A DNA stretch of 64,000 nucleotides from the NCBI RefSeq assembly GCF_933509905.1, contig NZ_OW150024.1, positions 1,104,001 through 1,168,000 on the forward strand. The letters run 5' to 3'. A program made the translations under genes and the position numbers. The DNA comes from Trichlorobacter ammonificans. Lineage in GTDB: Bacteria > Desulfobacterota > Desulfuromonadia > Geobacterales > Pseudopelobacteraceae. Below, one piece after another: positions 36,376 to 45,240 of the stretch. Each line of letters begins with the position of its first letter. Position 1 is the stretch's first letter. Under the pieces are notes generated by a model that was not told the origin of the DNA, made no database searches, and was given only the letters and a program-made list of their open reading frames with translations.

Positions 36376-37014
36376 CTAACAGCTCTTCACCGGTTCGAAA
36401 CAGCCGCCTTCCTGCTGGTACTCCAGCAGTTCTCCTGCGGTGATGTCGAAATACCAGCCGTGCAGTGACAGCGTACCACTGGCGACCCGCTGGTCGATCC
36501 AGGGAAAGCTGCGCAGATTTTCCAGGGAAAGCAGAATTGCCGCCTGTTCCGCGGCCCGTTGCTGCAGGCCCGGTTCCTTGTCCGGCAATTCCGTTAAGAC
36601 CCGCTCCCGGGCAGGGGCGGCAATGGACATCCAGTGTGAGATAAATCCGCCCCCCTTGCAGCCGCAGGTGCCGGCCATCAGTGCCTTGATGCCGCCGCAG
36701 CCCGAGTGCCCCAGCACCACGATATGCTCCACCCCCAGGTGGCAGACCGCAAACTCAAGGGCGGCGCTGACGCCGTGCCGTCCCCCCTTTTCTTCAAAGG
36801 GGGGAACCAGGTTGGCCACGTTGCGCACGGTGAAAATGTCCCCCGGGGCGCAATTGGTGAGCAGGGCCGGATCGACCCGGGAGTCGGAGCAGCCGATGAT
36901 CATGGTTTTCGGGCTCTGCCCCTCCTTGAGCGGCTCAAAATGGTCGGCTCCGGCACCGAAGTAGCTTTCCTGAAACGTACGGAAACCGGCAATGAAACGT
37001 TGAATATCTTTCAC
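36376..37014 (-). CDS. beta-class carbonic anhydrase
   Basis: A 212-residue beta-carbonic anhydrase that interconverts CO2 and bicarbonate. The zinc site is recognisable: Cys and Asp in IIGCSDSRVD and His and Cys in VVLGHSGCGGIKAL. Start is GTG at 37014 with GAGGTGA upstream. It lies between purE (35 bp upstream) and malic enzyme (21 bp downstream) on one strand, so the three are probably one transcript in which every product handles CO2 or bicarbonate. Confidence 0.92.
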   Translation of the reverse strand: MKDIQRFIAGFRTFQESYFGAGADHFEPLKEGQSPKTMIIGCSDSRVDPALLTNCAPGDIFTVRNVANLVPPFEEKGGRHGVSAALEFAVCHLGVEHIVVLGHSGCGGIKALMAGTCGCKGGGFISHWMSIAAPARERVLTELPDKEPGLQQRAAEQAAILLSLENLRSFPWIDQRVASGTLSLHGWYFDITAGELLEYQQEGGCFEPVKSC

Positions 37015-37049
37015 GATTCACCTCATCCGTGGGGAGGCAGGGCTCCCGG

Positions 37050-37580
37050 TTACGGTTTGGACAATGCAGCCAGGGCTTCGTCGGCGGTCCGGTCGTAACG
37101 GGCCCGCTCCTTGTCGGCCGCCTCCTTGAGGGCCGCGCCGATTTGCGGGTACTTGAGAGCCAGGATGCGGGCCGCCAGCATGGCGGCATTCTTGCTGCCG
37201 TCGATGGCCACGGTGGCCACCGGTACGCCCGGCGGCATCTGTACCGTGGAAAGCAGGCTGTCCATACCGGAGAGCGGGCCGTTGCCCAGGGGCACGCCGA
37301 TCACCGGCAACAGGGTATGGCCGGCAACGACACCGGCCAGGTGAGCGGCCACGCCGGCACAGCCGATCAACACCTGCACTCCTTCGCGGTGGGCCCGTTC
37401 AAGGTAGGCCAGCACCTTGTCCGGCGTACGATGGGCCGAGGCCACCACGATTTCGCTGGGAATACCCAGTTCGGTAAGGGTTTCGCGGATCTTGACGACG
37501 GTGGGCAGGTCGTTGGGGCTGCCGGTCAGAATGCCCACCAGGGGCATGTCTTGGATCATTGCCGGTACGTTCGTGCTCAT
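37050..37580 (-). CDS. purE: PurE, N5-carboxyaminoimidazole ribonucleotide mutase
   Basis: A 176-residue PurE of the de novo purine pathway. Recognisable segments are [36 protein letters not shown] and [20 protein letters not shown]. The N-terminal phosphate loop reads GSPNDLPT instead of the usual GSxSD, a deviation worth noting. GGAG precedes the ATG at 37580. No purK or other purine gene is adjacent; instead it heads a run with carbonic anhydrase and malic enzyme. Identity is solid; class I versus class II is not settled by eye. Confidence 0.88.
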   Translation of the reverse strand: MSTNVPAMIQDMPLVGILTGSPNDLPTVVKIRETLTELGIPSEIVVASAHRTPDKVLAYLERAHREGVQVLIGCAGVAAHLAGVVAGHTLLPVIGVPLGNGPLSGMDSLLSTVQMPPGVPVATVAIDGSKNAAMLAARILALKYPQIGAALKEAADKERARYDRTADEALAALSKP

Positions 37581-37734
37581 TGCGGTTCTCCTTGCAGAAA
37601 TGATTGACTACTGATCTGAGGGTGCCGACCACCGCCCGATGGCGCGGTGATGCCGGAAACCAGCTGCAGTACGGTGGCTCCGGAGGGGGAGCTGCTGGTG
37701 CGTGGTCATTCCGGGCACTGACGTGTCCGGCTGA

Positions 37735-38082
37735 TCAGGCGACGATGTCGGGTGGAATGAAAATATCGCGATAAACGTCGGAAAGGGCGAGGGAGGTTTT
37801 CCGGCCGCCGTTCCTCACGACCTGGGGGCCGTACGCCGGTAGTGGGCTGCCGGACAGCAGAAAGGTGGTGTAATCGACGAAGGACTGCTTGGGGGGCTTG
37901 AAATTCTGCAATTCCGGAAACTGTTGCTCTTCTTCGCTGCCCACGGTGATGGTCTGCGTAAGCTCGTGCCCCGACGTCGCAGCTTTCATGCCGTCCTGCA
38001 GCAGGCCGGGCAGGGTCAGGTGCAGCAGGGTGGCCAGCATGCAGAGTGCGGCGGCTATGGCGAAGGAACGGCACTGGGGCAT
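37735..38082 (-). CDS. small exported or membrane-anchored protein of unknown function
   Basis: A 115-residue product if begun at the ATG at 38082 (MPQCRSFAIAAALCMLATLL). The N-terminal hydrophobic segment acts as a signal peptide or anchor. The rest is soluble, with PELQNFKPPKQSFVDYTTF and DVYRDIFIPPDIVA. The frame extends to 38163 but the added residues lack protein character. No ribosome binding site of note and no recognised family. It is separated by about 150 bp from purE, so a cotranscript is uncertain. Confidence 0.55.
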   Translation of the reverse strand: MPQCRSFAIAAALCMLATLLHLTLPGLLQDGMKAATSGHELTQTITVGSEEEQQFPELQNFKPPKQSFVDYTTFLLSGSPLPAYGPQVVRNGGRKTSLALSDVYRDIFIPPDIVA

Positions 38083-38229
38083 GGGGAGTGGTCCGGGATC
38101 GCAGTTGTCCGAGGCTTGTTGCTCTGTGCAGCTATTTAACGATAAACGACGTCCGGCTGTCAAGGCAGTATACGGTTGTGCTTCCGGAGTGCTAGCTGGG
38201 CGCCGCGGGCACCGCCGCTGGTGCCTGCC

Positions 38230-38257
38230 TTGACATCGGCGCTTTCTGTTCTATAAG
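38230..38257 (+). promoter_or_regulatory. sigma-70 promoter of the GH15 gene
   Basis: TTGACA (38230-38235), 16-bp spacer, TATAAG (38252-38257), near consensus. Transcription would start near 38264, giving a leader of about 138 bases before the ATG. Confidence 0.65.
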
Positions 38258-38333
38258 GATAGAGCAAAGACGATTCTGGTAAAACAGAGAGTGCAGGGGG
38301 CGCCAGCAATGGCTCTGGCGACCCGCAATCAAT

Positions 38334-38389
38334 ACGGATGGTTCTCAACGGGGAGACTGCTCCCCGTTCCTGTTTGCGAAACCATCCGT
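38334..38389 (+). promoter_or_regulatory. nested double hairpin in the leader of the GH15 gene
   Basis: An outer 10-bp perfect stem (ACGGATGGTT, 38334-38343, with AACCATCCGT, 38380-38389) encloses an inner 9-bp perfect stem (AACGGGGAG, 38347-38355, with CTCCCCGTT, 38360-38368). The outer stem ends one base before the GGAGG ribosome binding site. No T tract follows, so it is not a normal terminator; translational control is more likely. Confidence 0.55.
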
Positions 38390-38401
38390 GGGAGGAGCAT
38401 G

Positions 38402-40192
38402 ATGCGTACCAGTCTTGACTTGGGGCTTATTGGTAACGGCGCCGTCGGCGCCCTGATTGACCGGCAGGGGGAGATCGTCTGGTGCTGCCTGCCGCGCTTC
38501 GACGGCGACCCGATGTTCTGCTCGCTGCTCAAGGAACACACCAACCATGACGGTTTCGGCTATTGCGGTATCGAGCTGGTGGAGCAGATCGCCACGGAGC
38601 AGCAGTACCTGCCCAATACCGCCGTGCTGGTGACCAAGCTCAGCGATGCTCACGGCGCAGAGGTGGAGGTGACCGACTTCGCTCCCCGCTTCCGCCAGTT
38701 CGGCCGGATGTTCACGCCGGTAATGCTGGTCCGGCGAATCCGCCGTCTGCGGGGCTCCCCCCGAATCCGCCTGGCGGTGCGGCCGGCGTCGGATTACGGC
38801 CGCGAACGCTGCCCCGTCACCTACGGCAGCCACCATGTCCGTTACCTCTCCCCCGGCTGGGTGCTGCGCCTGACCACCGACGCCTCCATCACCATGCTGC
38901 TGGAGGAACGTCCCTTCTTTCTGGAGGAGGAGATCACCCTCATCTTCGGTGCCGACGAAACCATCCCCACGGCCATCGGCGACCTGGCCCGGCGTTTTCA
39001 GGATGAAACCGTGCATTACTGGCACGACTGGGTGCGGGATCTGGGCATCCCCTTCGAGTGGCAGGACGAAGTGATCCGGGCCGCCATCACCCTGAAGCTG
39101 AACACCTGCGACGATACGGGCGCCATCATCGCCGCCATGACCACCTCCATCCCGGAAGCGGCGCATACGGTGCGCAACTGGGATTACCGCTTCTGCTGGC
39201 TGCGGGACTCTTACTTCGTGGTGAATGCCCTGAACCGTCTGGGGGCCACCAAGTCCATGGAGCGCTACCTGGGGTACCTAACCAATATTTCCGCCGGGGC
39301 GCCGGGGGGGCGCTTGCAGCCGGTCTACGCCATTAACGGCGCGGCACGACTTGAGGAGCGGATCGTCGACACCCTGTCCGGCTACCGCGGCATGGGGCCG
39401 GTGCGGGTGGGGAACCAGGCCTTCGAGCAGGTGCAGCACGATGTCTACGGCGCCGCCATCCTGGCGGTGACCCACGTGTTTTTCGACCGCCGCCTGTTGC
39501 GCTGCGGCGACCGCACCCTGTTCCACCGCCTGGAGTCCCTGGGGGAGACCGCCGTGCAGGTGTTCGACCAGCCCGATGCCGGGCTGTGGGAGCTGCGGGG
39601 TACCGCCCGGGTACACACCTTTTCCAGCGTCATGTGCTGGGCCGCCTGCGACCGTCTGGCCCTGATCGCCGCCAAGCTGGGGCTGGGCGACCGGCAGGGG
39701 TACTGGCGGGACCATGCCGACAGCATCTACACCGAAATTTACCGGCGGGGCTGGAACGAGGAAAAGCAATCCTTTGTCGCCTCCTTTGACGGCGACTCCC
39801 TGGACGCCAGCCTGCTCCTGCTGCACGACGTCGGTTTTCTCTCGGCGGACGATCCCTGTTTCCAGTCCACGGTCGCCGCCATTGAGCGGGAACTGAAGCG
39901 GGGAGACTACGTGTACCGCTACGTGGAGGCGGACGATTTTGGGGAGCCGGAGAACGCCTTTATCGTCTGTACCTTCTGGTATATCCACGCCCTGGCGGCG
40001 CTGGGCCGCCACGACGAGGCCCGGGCGCTCTTCGAAAACCTGCTGGCGCGGCGCAACCACCTGGGGCTGTTGGCGGAGCATATTGACCCGGTCACCGGCG
40101 AGCAGTGGGGGAATTTCGTGCAGACCTACAGCATGGTGGGACTGATCAGCTCTGCCATTCGCCTGAGTAAACGCTGGGATGCGGCGTTCTGA
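38402..40192 (+). CDS. GH15 glucoamylase/trehalase-like glycoside hydrolase
   Basis: A 596-residue protein with the trehalase-like N-terminal beta domain (GLIGNGAVGALIDRQGEIVW; CLPRFDGDPMFCSLL) and an (alpha/alpha)6 GH15 catalytic domain. WDYRFCWLRDSYFVVNALN and RGWNEEKQSFVASFDG hold the expected substrate and catalytic acid residues. No signal peptide, so it acts in the cytosol. Some bacterial GH15 proteins hydrolyse trehalose. With otsA-like and otsB genes 3-5 kb downstream, trehalose turnover is a credible role, maltooligosaccharides the alternative. Two adjacent ATGs follow GGAGG; the second (38402) has better spacing. Confidence 0.85.
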   Translation: MRTSLDLGLIGNGAVGALIDRQGEIVWCCLPRFDGDPMFCSLLKEHTNHDGFGYCGIELVEQIATEQQYLPNTAVLVTKLSDAHGAEVEVTDFAPRFRQFGRMFTPVMLVRRIRRLRGSPRIRLAVRPASDYGRERCPVTYGSHHVRYLSPGWVLRLTTDASITMLLEERPFFLEEEITLIFGADETIPTAIGDLARRFQDETVHYWHDWVRDLGIPFEWQDEVIRAAITLKLNTCDDTGAIIAAMTTSIPEAAHTVRNWDYRFCWLRDSYFVVNALNRLGATKSMERYLGYLTNISAGAPGGRLQPVYAINGAARLEERIVDTLSGYRGMGPVRVGNQAFEQVQHDVYGAAILAVTHVFFDRRLLRCGDRTLFHRLESLGETAVQVFDQPDAGLWELRGTARVHTFSSVMCWAACDRLALIAAKLGLGDRQGYWRDHADSIYTEIYRRGWNEEKQSFVASFDGDSLDASLLLLHDVGFLSADDPCFQSTVAAIERELKRGDYVYRYVEADDFGEPENAFIVCTFWYIHALAALGRHDEARALFENLLARRNHLGLLAEHIDPVTGEQWGNFVQTYSMVGLISSAIRLSKRWDAAF

Positions 40193-40226
40193 CGCTGGTG
40201 CCGTAGCGTCCCGCCGCTCTCAGGAC

Positions 40227-40257
40227 TTGACCTCCGGCTTTATTATTGGCATAAATT
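40227..40257 (+). promoter_or_regulatory. candidate promoter of the marR gene
   Basis: TTGACC (40227-40232) with an AT-rich -10 in the stretch CATAAATT (40250-40257). The first operator palindrome begins within the -10, consistent with autorepression. Confidence 0.45.
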
Positions 40258-40284
40258 AGCAATGCTAACTATTAGTGTAGCTAA
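40256..40284. promoter_or_regulatory. tandem MarR operator-like palindromes
   Basis: TTAGCAATGCTAA (40256-40268) is a perfect 6-bp inverted repeat with one central base. TTAGTGTAGCTAA (40272-40284) is a near copy sharing the TTAG-N5-CTAA frame, with centres 16 bp apart. They sit between the -10 and the start of the marR gene, the typical autoregulatory position. Confidence 0.6.
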
Positions 40285-40316
40285 GTAATTTTCAGGTGCT
40301 GACGGCGGGAGTGACC

Positions 40317-40778
40317 ATGCAGAAGGATGCAGCAACAATCATGGAAGTATTCGACAATGTGCGGCGGGTCATCCAGGCGATTTCCGAGTATTCGAAAGCA
40401 GCCGAGCATACCACCGGCCTGACCGGTTCCCAGCTGTGGGCGCTGAAACTGTTGACGGCGGCGCCGGTGCGGGTTTCCGAGCTGGCGCGGCTCATGTCCC
40501 TGCGTCCGCCCACCGTGGTGGGCATCTTGGACAGGCTGGAAGCAAAGGGTCTGCTCACACGCACGGTTTCGAAAGAGGACCGCAGGGTTGTAGAGGTTGT
40601 ACTCACGGAGCAGGGGAGAGCGCTGGTGGCCGGGGCGCCGGAGGTGGCCCAGACCCTGCTGGTGAAGGGGCTGGCCGAACTGTCCGAGGAACAGTTTTTC
40701 CATGTTGAAGAGGGGATGCGCCTGATGGTGGGGATGCTAGATGCCGGGCACCTCGTGCCTCAGCCGCTGCACAGGTGA
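40317..40778 (+). CDS. MarR family transcriptional regulator
   Basis: A 153-residue winged-helix regulator. The core (about 30-120) includes GLTGSQLWALKLL, VSELARLMSLRPPTVVGILDRLEAKGLL as HTH, and SKEDRRVVEVVLTEQGRAL as the wing with the DR pair. I prefer the ATG at 40317 (MQKDAATIMEV) with GGGAGTGA upstream to the one at 40296. Operator-like repeats overlap its promoter. It precedes the MscS gene by 35-73 bp and may regulate the downstream envelope stress genes. No ligand can be proposed. Confidence 0.88.
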   Translation: MQKDAATIMEVFDNVRRVIQAISEYSKAAEHTTGLTGSQLWALKLLTAAPVRVSELARLMSLRPPTVVGILDRLEAKGLLTRTVSKEDRRVVEVVLTEQGRALVAGAPEVAQTLLVKGLAELSEEQFFHVEEGMRLMVGMLDAGHLVPQPLHR

Positions 40779-40812
40779 GCCGGCCGGACTCGGGACGGTG
40801 AGAGAGGAGGAG

Positions 40813-40860
40813 ATGATGAGAATACTGCGATACCTGCTTCGGGAAAACCGGTGCATCTGA
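40813..40860 (+). CDS. 15-codon leader peptide or frameshifted 5' end of the mscS-like gene
   Basis: AGAGGAGGAG is followed at once by ATGATG and a short frame reading MMRILRYLLRENRCI, ending TGA at 40858-40860. This is the best ribosome binding site in the region, and the short frame overlaps the GTG start (40851) of the MscS gene by 10 bases. Either it is a coupling peptide, or the channel gene truly began here and a one-base change shifted the frame. Confidence 0.4.
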   Translation: MMRILRYLLRENRCI

Positions 40861-41957
40861 GGGCATTCGGCACTGCCATCGCTGAAGCGCCGGCACTGGT
40901 CGCTTCGCTGCTGACCCTGGGACTGGCGCTTCTGCTGGGGCTGCTGGGCTATCTGCTCCTGTTTAAGGTGCTGTTCCGTCTGGCTGTGCATTCCGACAGC
41001 TCCCTGCAGAAGAACCTGCTGCAACGCTGGCGCCCCCCGGCAAAGCTGTTGCTGCCGCTGGTTGCGGTGCTGCTTGCCCAGCCGTCGTTTCAGTTCCCCC
41101 CCGGCATCTCCGAACTACTGCGCCACTTGGGCAGCATGGCGTTGATTGCCGGCATTGCCTGGTTGATGGCCTCCACCATCCTGGGGCTGCGGGACCTGGT
41201 CCTGCAGCGCTACGATGTGAGCGACAGCGACAACCTCAAGGCCCGGACCATTTCCACCCAGGTGACCATGCTGGTGCGGATTACCATCGTGATCGTCATC
41301 GTCCTGGCCGGGGCAACCATGCTGATGACCTTTGAAACGGTGCGTCAGGTGGGGGTGAGCCTGCTGGCCTCAGCCGGTATTGCCGGCATCATCATCGGCT
41401 TTGCGGCCCAGCGCAGCTTGGCGGCCCTGCTGGCAGGAATCCAGATCGCCATTACCCAGCCGATTCGCCTTGACGATGTGGTGATCGTGGAGGGCGAATG
41501 GGGGCGGGTCGAGGAGATCACGCTGACCTACGTGGTGGTGCGCATCTGGGATTTACGGCGCCTGGTGCTGCCGATCACCTATTTTCTGGAAAAGCCGTTC
41601 CAGAACTGGACCCGGGCGTCGGCCGACCTGCTGGGCACCGTGTTCCTGCACTGCGATTACCGGGTGCCGGTGGCGGAGGTGCGGGCCGAACTGGAAAGGA
41701 TCCTTGCCCGGACCGAGCTCTGGGACGGCAAGGTCTGCGGCTTGGTGGTGTTCGATGCAACCGACAGGACTGTTGTCCTGCGTGCCATGGTCAGCGCGCC
41801 CAATTCGGGAGCGGCCTGGGATCTGCGCTGCCATGTCCGCGAGAAGCTAATCGAGTTTCTGCAGCGCGACCATCCGGAGTGCCTGCCGCGGCTGCGAACC
41901 GAACTGGAGCCGTTTCCTGCCGCGGTGCCGTCGACGGAGGGACCGGCAGCACCGTGA
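40851..41957 (+). CDS. MscS family small-conductance mechanosensitive channel
   Basis: A 368-residue channel protein with about four N-terminal membrane helices, then the pore helix and upper vestibule (LASAGIAGIIIGFAAQRSLAALLAGIQIAITQPIRLDDVV). The MscS beta domain has GEWGRVEEITLTYVVVRIWDLRRLVLPITYF, followed by an alpha/beta C-terminal domain. It would release solutes on hypo-osmotic shock, which fits the neighbouring trehalose genes. The start is uncertain: GTG at 40851 lacks a good ribosome binding site and overlaps a short upstream frame with an excellent one. Confidence 0.85.
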   Translation: MHLRAFGTAIAEAPALVASLLTLGLALLLGLLGYLLLFKVLFRLAVHSDSSLQKNLLQRWRPPAKLLLPLVAVLLAQPSFQFPPGISELLRHLGSMALIAGIAWLMASTILGLRDLVLQRYDVSDSDNLKARTISTQVTMLVRITIVIVIVLAGATMLMTFETVRQVGVSLLASAGIAGIIIGFAAQRSLAALLAGIQIAITQPIRLDDVVIVEGEWGRVEEITLTYVVVRIWDLRRLVLPITYFLEKPFQNWTRASADLLGTVFLHCDYRVPVAEVRAELERILARTELWDGKVCGLVVFDATDRTVVLRAMVSAPNSGAAWDLRCHVREKLIEFLQRDHPECLPRLRTELEPFPAAVPSTEGPAAP

Positions 41958-42078
41958 CCCGGACCGCAGCGCAGGGGACGGATAGCAGCCATCGACCATG
42001 GCTGCGATTCCCCGGCCGGAGGCGCGGGGACAAGACGGGTGCGGAGCCCGTACCGCACCGGAGAAGGAGGAGCGTGTC

Positions 42079-42966
42079 ATGTTCAAGAGAATCATTCTGT
42101 TCCTGATTACCAACCTGGCCATTCTGTTTGTACTGAGTTTCGTGGCGAACCTGCTGGGGATCGGTCCGATGCTGACCCAGCAGGGGCTCAACCTGGGCAG
42201 CCTGATCGCCTTTGCCGCCGTGTTCGGCTTCGGCGGTTCGCTGATTTCGCTGGCCCTCTCCAAGTGGACCGCCAAACGGCTGACCGGGGCGCAGGTGATC
42301 ACCACTCCGGGCAATGAAGTGGAGACCTGGCTGCTGGAAGTGGTACGGCGCCAGTCCCTGAAGGCCGGCATCGGCATGCCGGAGGTGGCGGTCTACGATG
42401 CCCCGGACGTCAACGCCTTTGCCACCGGCATGCGGCGGGATAACGCCCTGGTGGCGGTCAGTACCGGACTGCTGCGGACCATGGACCGCAATGAAGCCGA
42501 GGCGGTGCTGGCCCACGAGGTGAGCCATGTGGCCAACGGCGACATGGTGACCCTGGCCCTGATCCAGGGGGTGGTCAACACCTTCGTGATCGTGGCCTCG
42601 CGGGTAGTGGGCTACCTGGTGGACCGGGTGGTTTTCAGGACCGAGCGGGGGCACGGTCCCGGCTTTTTCATCACCTCCCTGGTGGCGCAGCTGGTGTTCG
42701 GCATTCTGGCCAGCATCATCGTCTGCTGGTTCAGCCGGCAGCGGGAGTTCAGGGCCGATGCCGGTTCGGCGGCCCTGGCAGGGCGCGACAAAATGATCGC
42801 GGCTCTGCAGAAACTGCGGCTTACCGCCGGGCAGCCCCATCTGCCGGACCAGGTGGCGGCCTTCGGCATATCCGGCACCAGCAACGGTGGCCTGATGAAG
42901 CTGTTCATGACCCATCCGCCGCTGGAAGAACGGATCGAGGCGTTGCGCCGGAACCGGGGCCTCTGA
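42079..42966 (+). CDS. htpX: HtpX membrane zinc metalloprotease
   Basis: A 295-residue M48B protease with four membrane segments (two N-terminal, two after the active site). The zinc motif HEVSH lies at 146-150 and the third ligand in [15 protein letters not shown]; substrate-side [15 protein letters not shown] is near the C-terminus. HtpX degrades damaged inner-membrane proteins under envelope stress. ATG at 42079 follows AAGGAGGAG. It sits 122 bp after mscS and abuts the OtsA fusion gene, so it may be cotranscribed with it. Confidence 0.92.
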   Translation: MFKRIILFLITNLAILFVLSFVANLLGIGPMLTQQGLNLGSLIAFAAVFGFGGSLISLALSKWTAKRLTGAQVITTPGNEVETWLLEVVRRQSLKAGIGMPEVAVYDAPDVNAFATGMRRDNALVAVSTGLLRTMDRNEAEAVLAHEVSHVANGDMVTLALIQGVVNTFVIVASRVVGYLVDRVVFRTERGHGPGFFITSLVAQLVFGILASIIVCWFSRQREFRADAGSAALAGRDKMIAALQKLRLTAGQPHLPDQVAAFGISGTSNGGLMKLFMTHPPLEERIEALRRNRGL

Positions 42967-45240
42967 ATGCGTCAGTCATCTGCCGGCCTGTCGTTCCGTT
43001 CGCTGCACCTTTCCCTCCGTTTCGTGCTGCCGCTGGCCGTTGCCCTGGGGTTGCTGGCCTACGGGGTGGTGCCGCTGATCGACGGCCTGATGCTGCGCTG
43101 GTCGGTGCGGGACATGGATATCCGTTCCCGCCTGATCAGCAGTACCCTGCAAGATCCGTTGAGCGAACTGATGCGGAAAGGGGAGCGCCAGCGCATCAGC
43201 AGCCTGCTCGTGCGGGTCAACCAGGACGAGCGGCTGCTGGCCCTGGGGGTATGCGACAACGAGAGCCGTCTGCTCTACAAGACGCCGGCCTTTCCGGCGG
43301 CTCTTTCCTGCCGCCAGCCGGAGCACAGCGGCAGTGACCCGGAACATCTGATCCGTCTGCCCCAGGGACCGGTGCATGTGGCGGTCAGTCCCATCGGTGA
43401 TGAAAGCGGCAGTGTCGGCTCCCTGGTGCTGATTCATGACATGAGCTTCATGGAGCGCCGCAGTGCCGATACCCGCCAGTATGTGATCCTGCTGTTCGCG
43501 GTGCTGGGAGTGGTGATCTCCCTGATCACCGTGTTCGTGGCCCACCTGAGCTGGCGGGGCTGGATGGAGGGGGTGCGGGCCATGTTGCGGGGGGAGGGGA
43601 TTCTACGCCCCTTTGCCGGCCAGCAGGCGGTCACGAGTTCCGAATTGCAGCCGCTGGTGGGGGATCTTCGGGCACTGTTGCGAACGCTGGACGCGGAGCG
43701 GCGTTTTGCCGACGACGCCACCATTTTCTGGAGCGCGGATACGCTCCGCAAGCTGCTGCACAAGGAGCTGAGCGGCGACCAAGTGCTGGTGGTTTCCAAC
43801 CGGGAGCCGTATATTCACTCCCAGGAAGGGGAGACCATCAGGGTACAGCGGCCCGCCAGCGGCCTGGTGACGGCGGTGGAGCCGGTGATGAAGGCGTGTT
43901 CCGGCACCTGGATCGCCCACGGCAGCGGCAGCGCCGACCGCCAGACGGTGGATGCCCATGACCGGGTGGGCGTGCCGCCGGAAAAACCGGCCTACACCTT
44001 GCGCCGGATCTGGCTGAGCAGGGAGGAGGAGAGCGGCTACTATTACGGCTTTGCCAACGAAGGGTTGTGGCCTCTCTGTCATATCGCCCATGTGCGGCCG
44101 GTGTTCCGCTCCAATGACTGGCAGCAGTACGTGGCCATCAACCGGCGCTTTGCCGATGCCGTGGTCAGGGAGGCCAAGACCGATGATCCGGTGGTGCTGG
44201 TACAGGATTATCACCTGGCACTGCTGCCCGGCTATATCCGGGCGGCGCTGCCCAAGGCAACGGTGATCACCTTTTGGCATATCCCCTGGCCCAACCCGGA
44301 ATCCTTCGGCATCTGCCCCTGGCGGGAAGAGGTGCTGCAGGGGATGCTGGGCAGCACCATTCTGGGCTTCCATACCCCGTTCCATTGCAAGAACTTCATC
44401 GAGACCGTGGATCGCTACCTGGAAACCAGGATTGAGCACGAGTCCTCCACCATTTCTCATAACGGCAAACTGACCATGGTGGAAAGCTACCCGATTTCCA
44501 TTCAATGGCCTTCACCCTGGCAGGAAAGCCAAGCCTCTGTTGAGGAGTGCGCCCGGGAAATCCGCAGCAGCCTGGGAATCGGGCCGGACTGTCTGGTGGG
44601 GATCGGGGTGGACCGGCTGGATTATACCAAGGGGATTCTGGAGCGCTTCTGGGCGGTGGAACGGATGCTTGAGCTGCACCCGGAGCTGGTGGGGCGCTTC
44701 ACGTTCATCCAGATCGCCGCCCCCACCCGCACGGCCCTGGACGACTACCAGAATTTCGATGCCCAGGTGCGGGCGCTGGCGGCGCGGATCAATAAACGGT
44801 TCGCCACCGCCTCCTGGCAGCCGCTCGTGCTGCGGATCGAACACCACGAACCGGAGGAGGTGAACCGCTACTACCGGGCCGCTGATGTCTGCATGGTGAC
44901 CAGTCTGCACGACGGCATGAACCTGGTGGCCAAGGAGTACGTGGCGGCCCGTGACGACGAGCGGGGGGCGCTGGTCTTGAGCCAGTTCACCGGGGCGGCC
45001 CATGAACTGCACGAGGCGCTGCTGGTGAACCCGTATCATATCGAACAGACCGCCGAGGCGCTGCATGAGGCGTTGGTCATGCCGGAGTACGAACAGCGGG
45101 AGCGGATGCGCAGCATGCGTGCCCTGGTACGCGACTTCAACGTCTATCGCTGGGCCGGCCGGATGTTGCTGGATGCGGCCCGGATACGACAGCGCGAGAA
45201 ACTGGCGGCCCGTATCGGCGGCCTGGCCAGGGTGAGGTGA
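42967..45240 (+). CDS. otsA: trehalose-6-phosphate synthase fused to an N-terminal membrane sensor-like module
   Basis: A 757-residue protein with two parts. Residues 1-270 hold a membrane helix (about 17-38), a presumed periplasmic domain (39-171, with [14 protein letters not shown] as in sensor proteins), a second helix (172-193) and a HAMP-like linker. Residues 272-735 are a GT20 trehalose-phosphate synthase with [49 protein letters not shown] and [15 protein letters not shown]. The enzyme joins UDP-glucose (or ADP-/GDP-glucose) and glucose 6-phosphate. Ordinary OtsA (about 460-480 residues) has no such extension. The start directly follows the htpX stop, and the end overlaps otsB by 4 bp. 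Confidence 0.88.
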   Translation: MRQSSAGLSFRSLHLSLRFVLPLAVALGLLAYGVVPLIDGLMLRWSVRDMDIRSRLISSTLQDPLSELMRKGERQRISSLLVRVNQDERLLALGVCDNESRLLYKTPAFPAALSCRQPEHSGSDPEHLIRLPQGPVHVAVSPIGDESGSVGSLVLIHDMSFMERRSADTRQYVILLFAVLGVVISLITVFVAHLSWRGWMEGVRAMLRGEGILRPFAGQQAVTSSELQPLVGDLRALLRTLDAERRFADDATIFWSADTLRKLLHKELSGDQVLVVSNREPYIHSQEGETIRVQRPASGLVTAVEPVMKACSGTWIAHGSGSADRQTVDAHDRVGVPPEKPAYTLRRIWLSREEESGYYYGFANEGLWPLCHIAHVRPVFRSNDWQQYVAINRRFADAVVREAKTDDPVVLVQDYHLALLPGYIRAALPKATVITFWHIPWPNPESFGICPWREEVLQGMLGSTILGFHTPFHCKNFIETVDRYLETRIEHESSTISHNGKLTMVESYPISIQWPSPWQESQASVEECAREIRSSLGIGPDCLVGIGVDRLDYTKGILERFWAVERMLELHPELVGRFTFIQIAAPTRTALDDYQNFDAQVRALAARINKRFATASWQPLVLRIEHHEPEEVNRYYRAADVCMVTSLHDGMNLVAKEYVAARDDERGALVLSQFTGAAHELHEALLVNPYHIEQTAEALHEALVMPEYEQRERMRSMRALVRDFNVYRWAGRMLLDAARIRQREKLAARIGGLARVR

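Noticed and set aside
34888-36468. 526-codon plus-strand frame opposite the malic enzyme gene
   Set aside because: The minus-strand malic enzyme is complete and conserved; the plus frame has no motif and overlaps mrpG and carbonic anhydrase.
38264-38401. c-di-GMP (GEMM) riboswitch in the GH15 leader
   Set aside because: I looked for the GEMM tetraloop-receptor arrangement and the GGGACGCAAAGCC-like core and did not find them; only the nested hairpin is supported.
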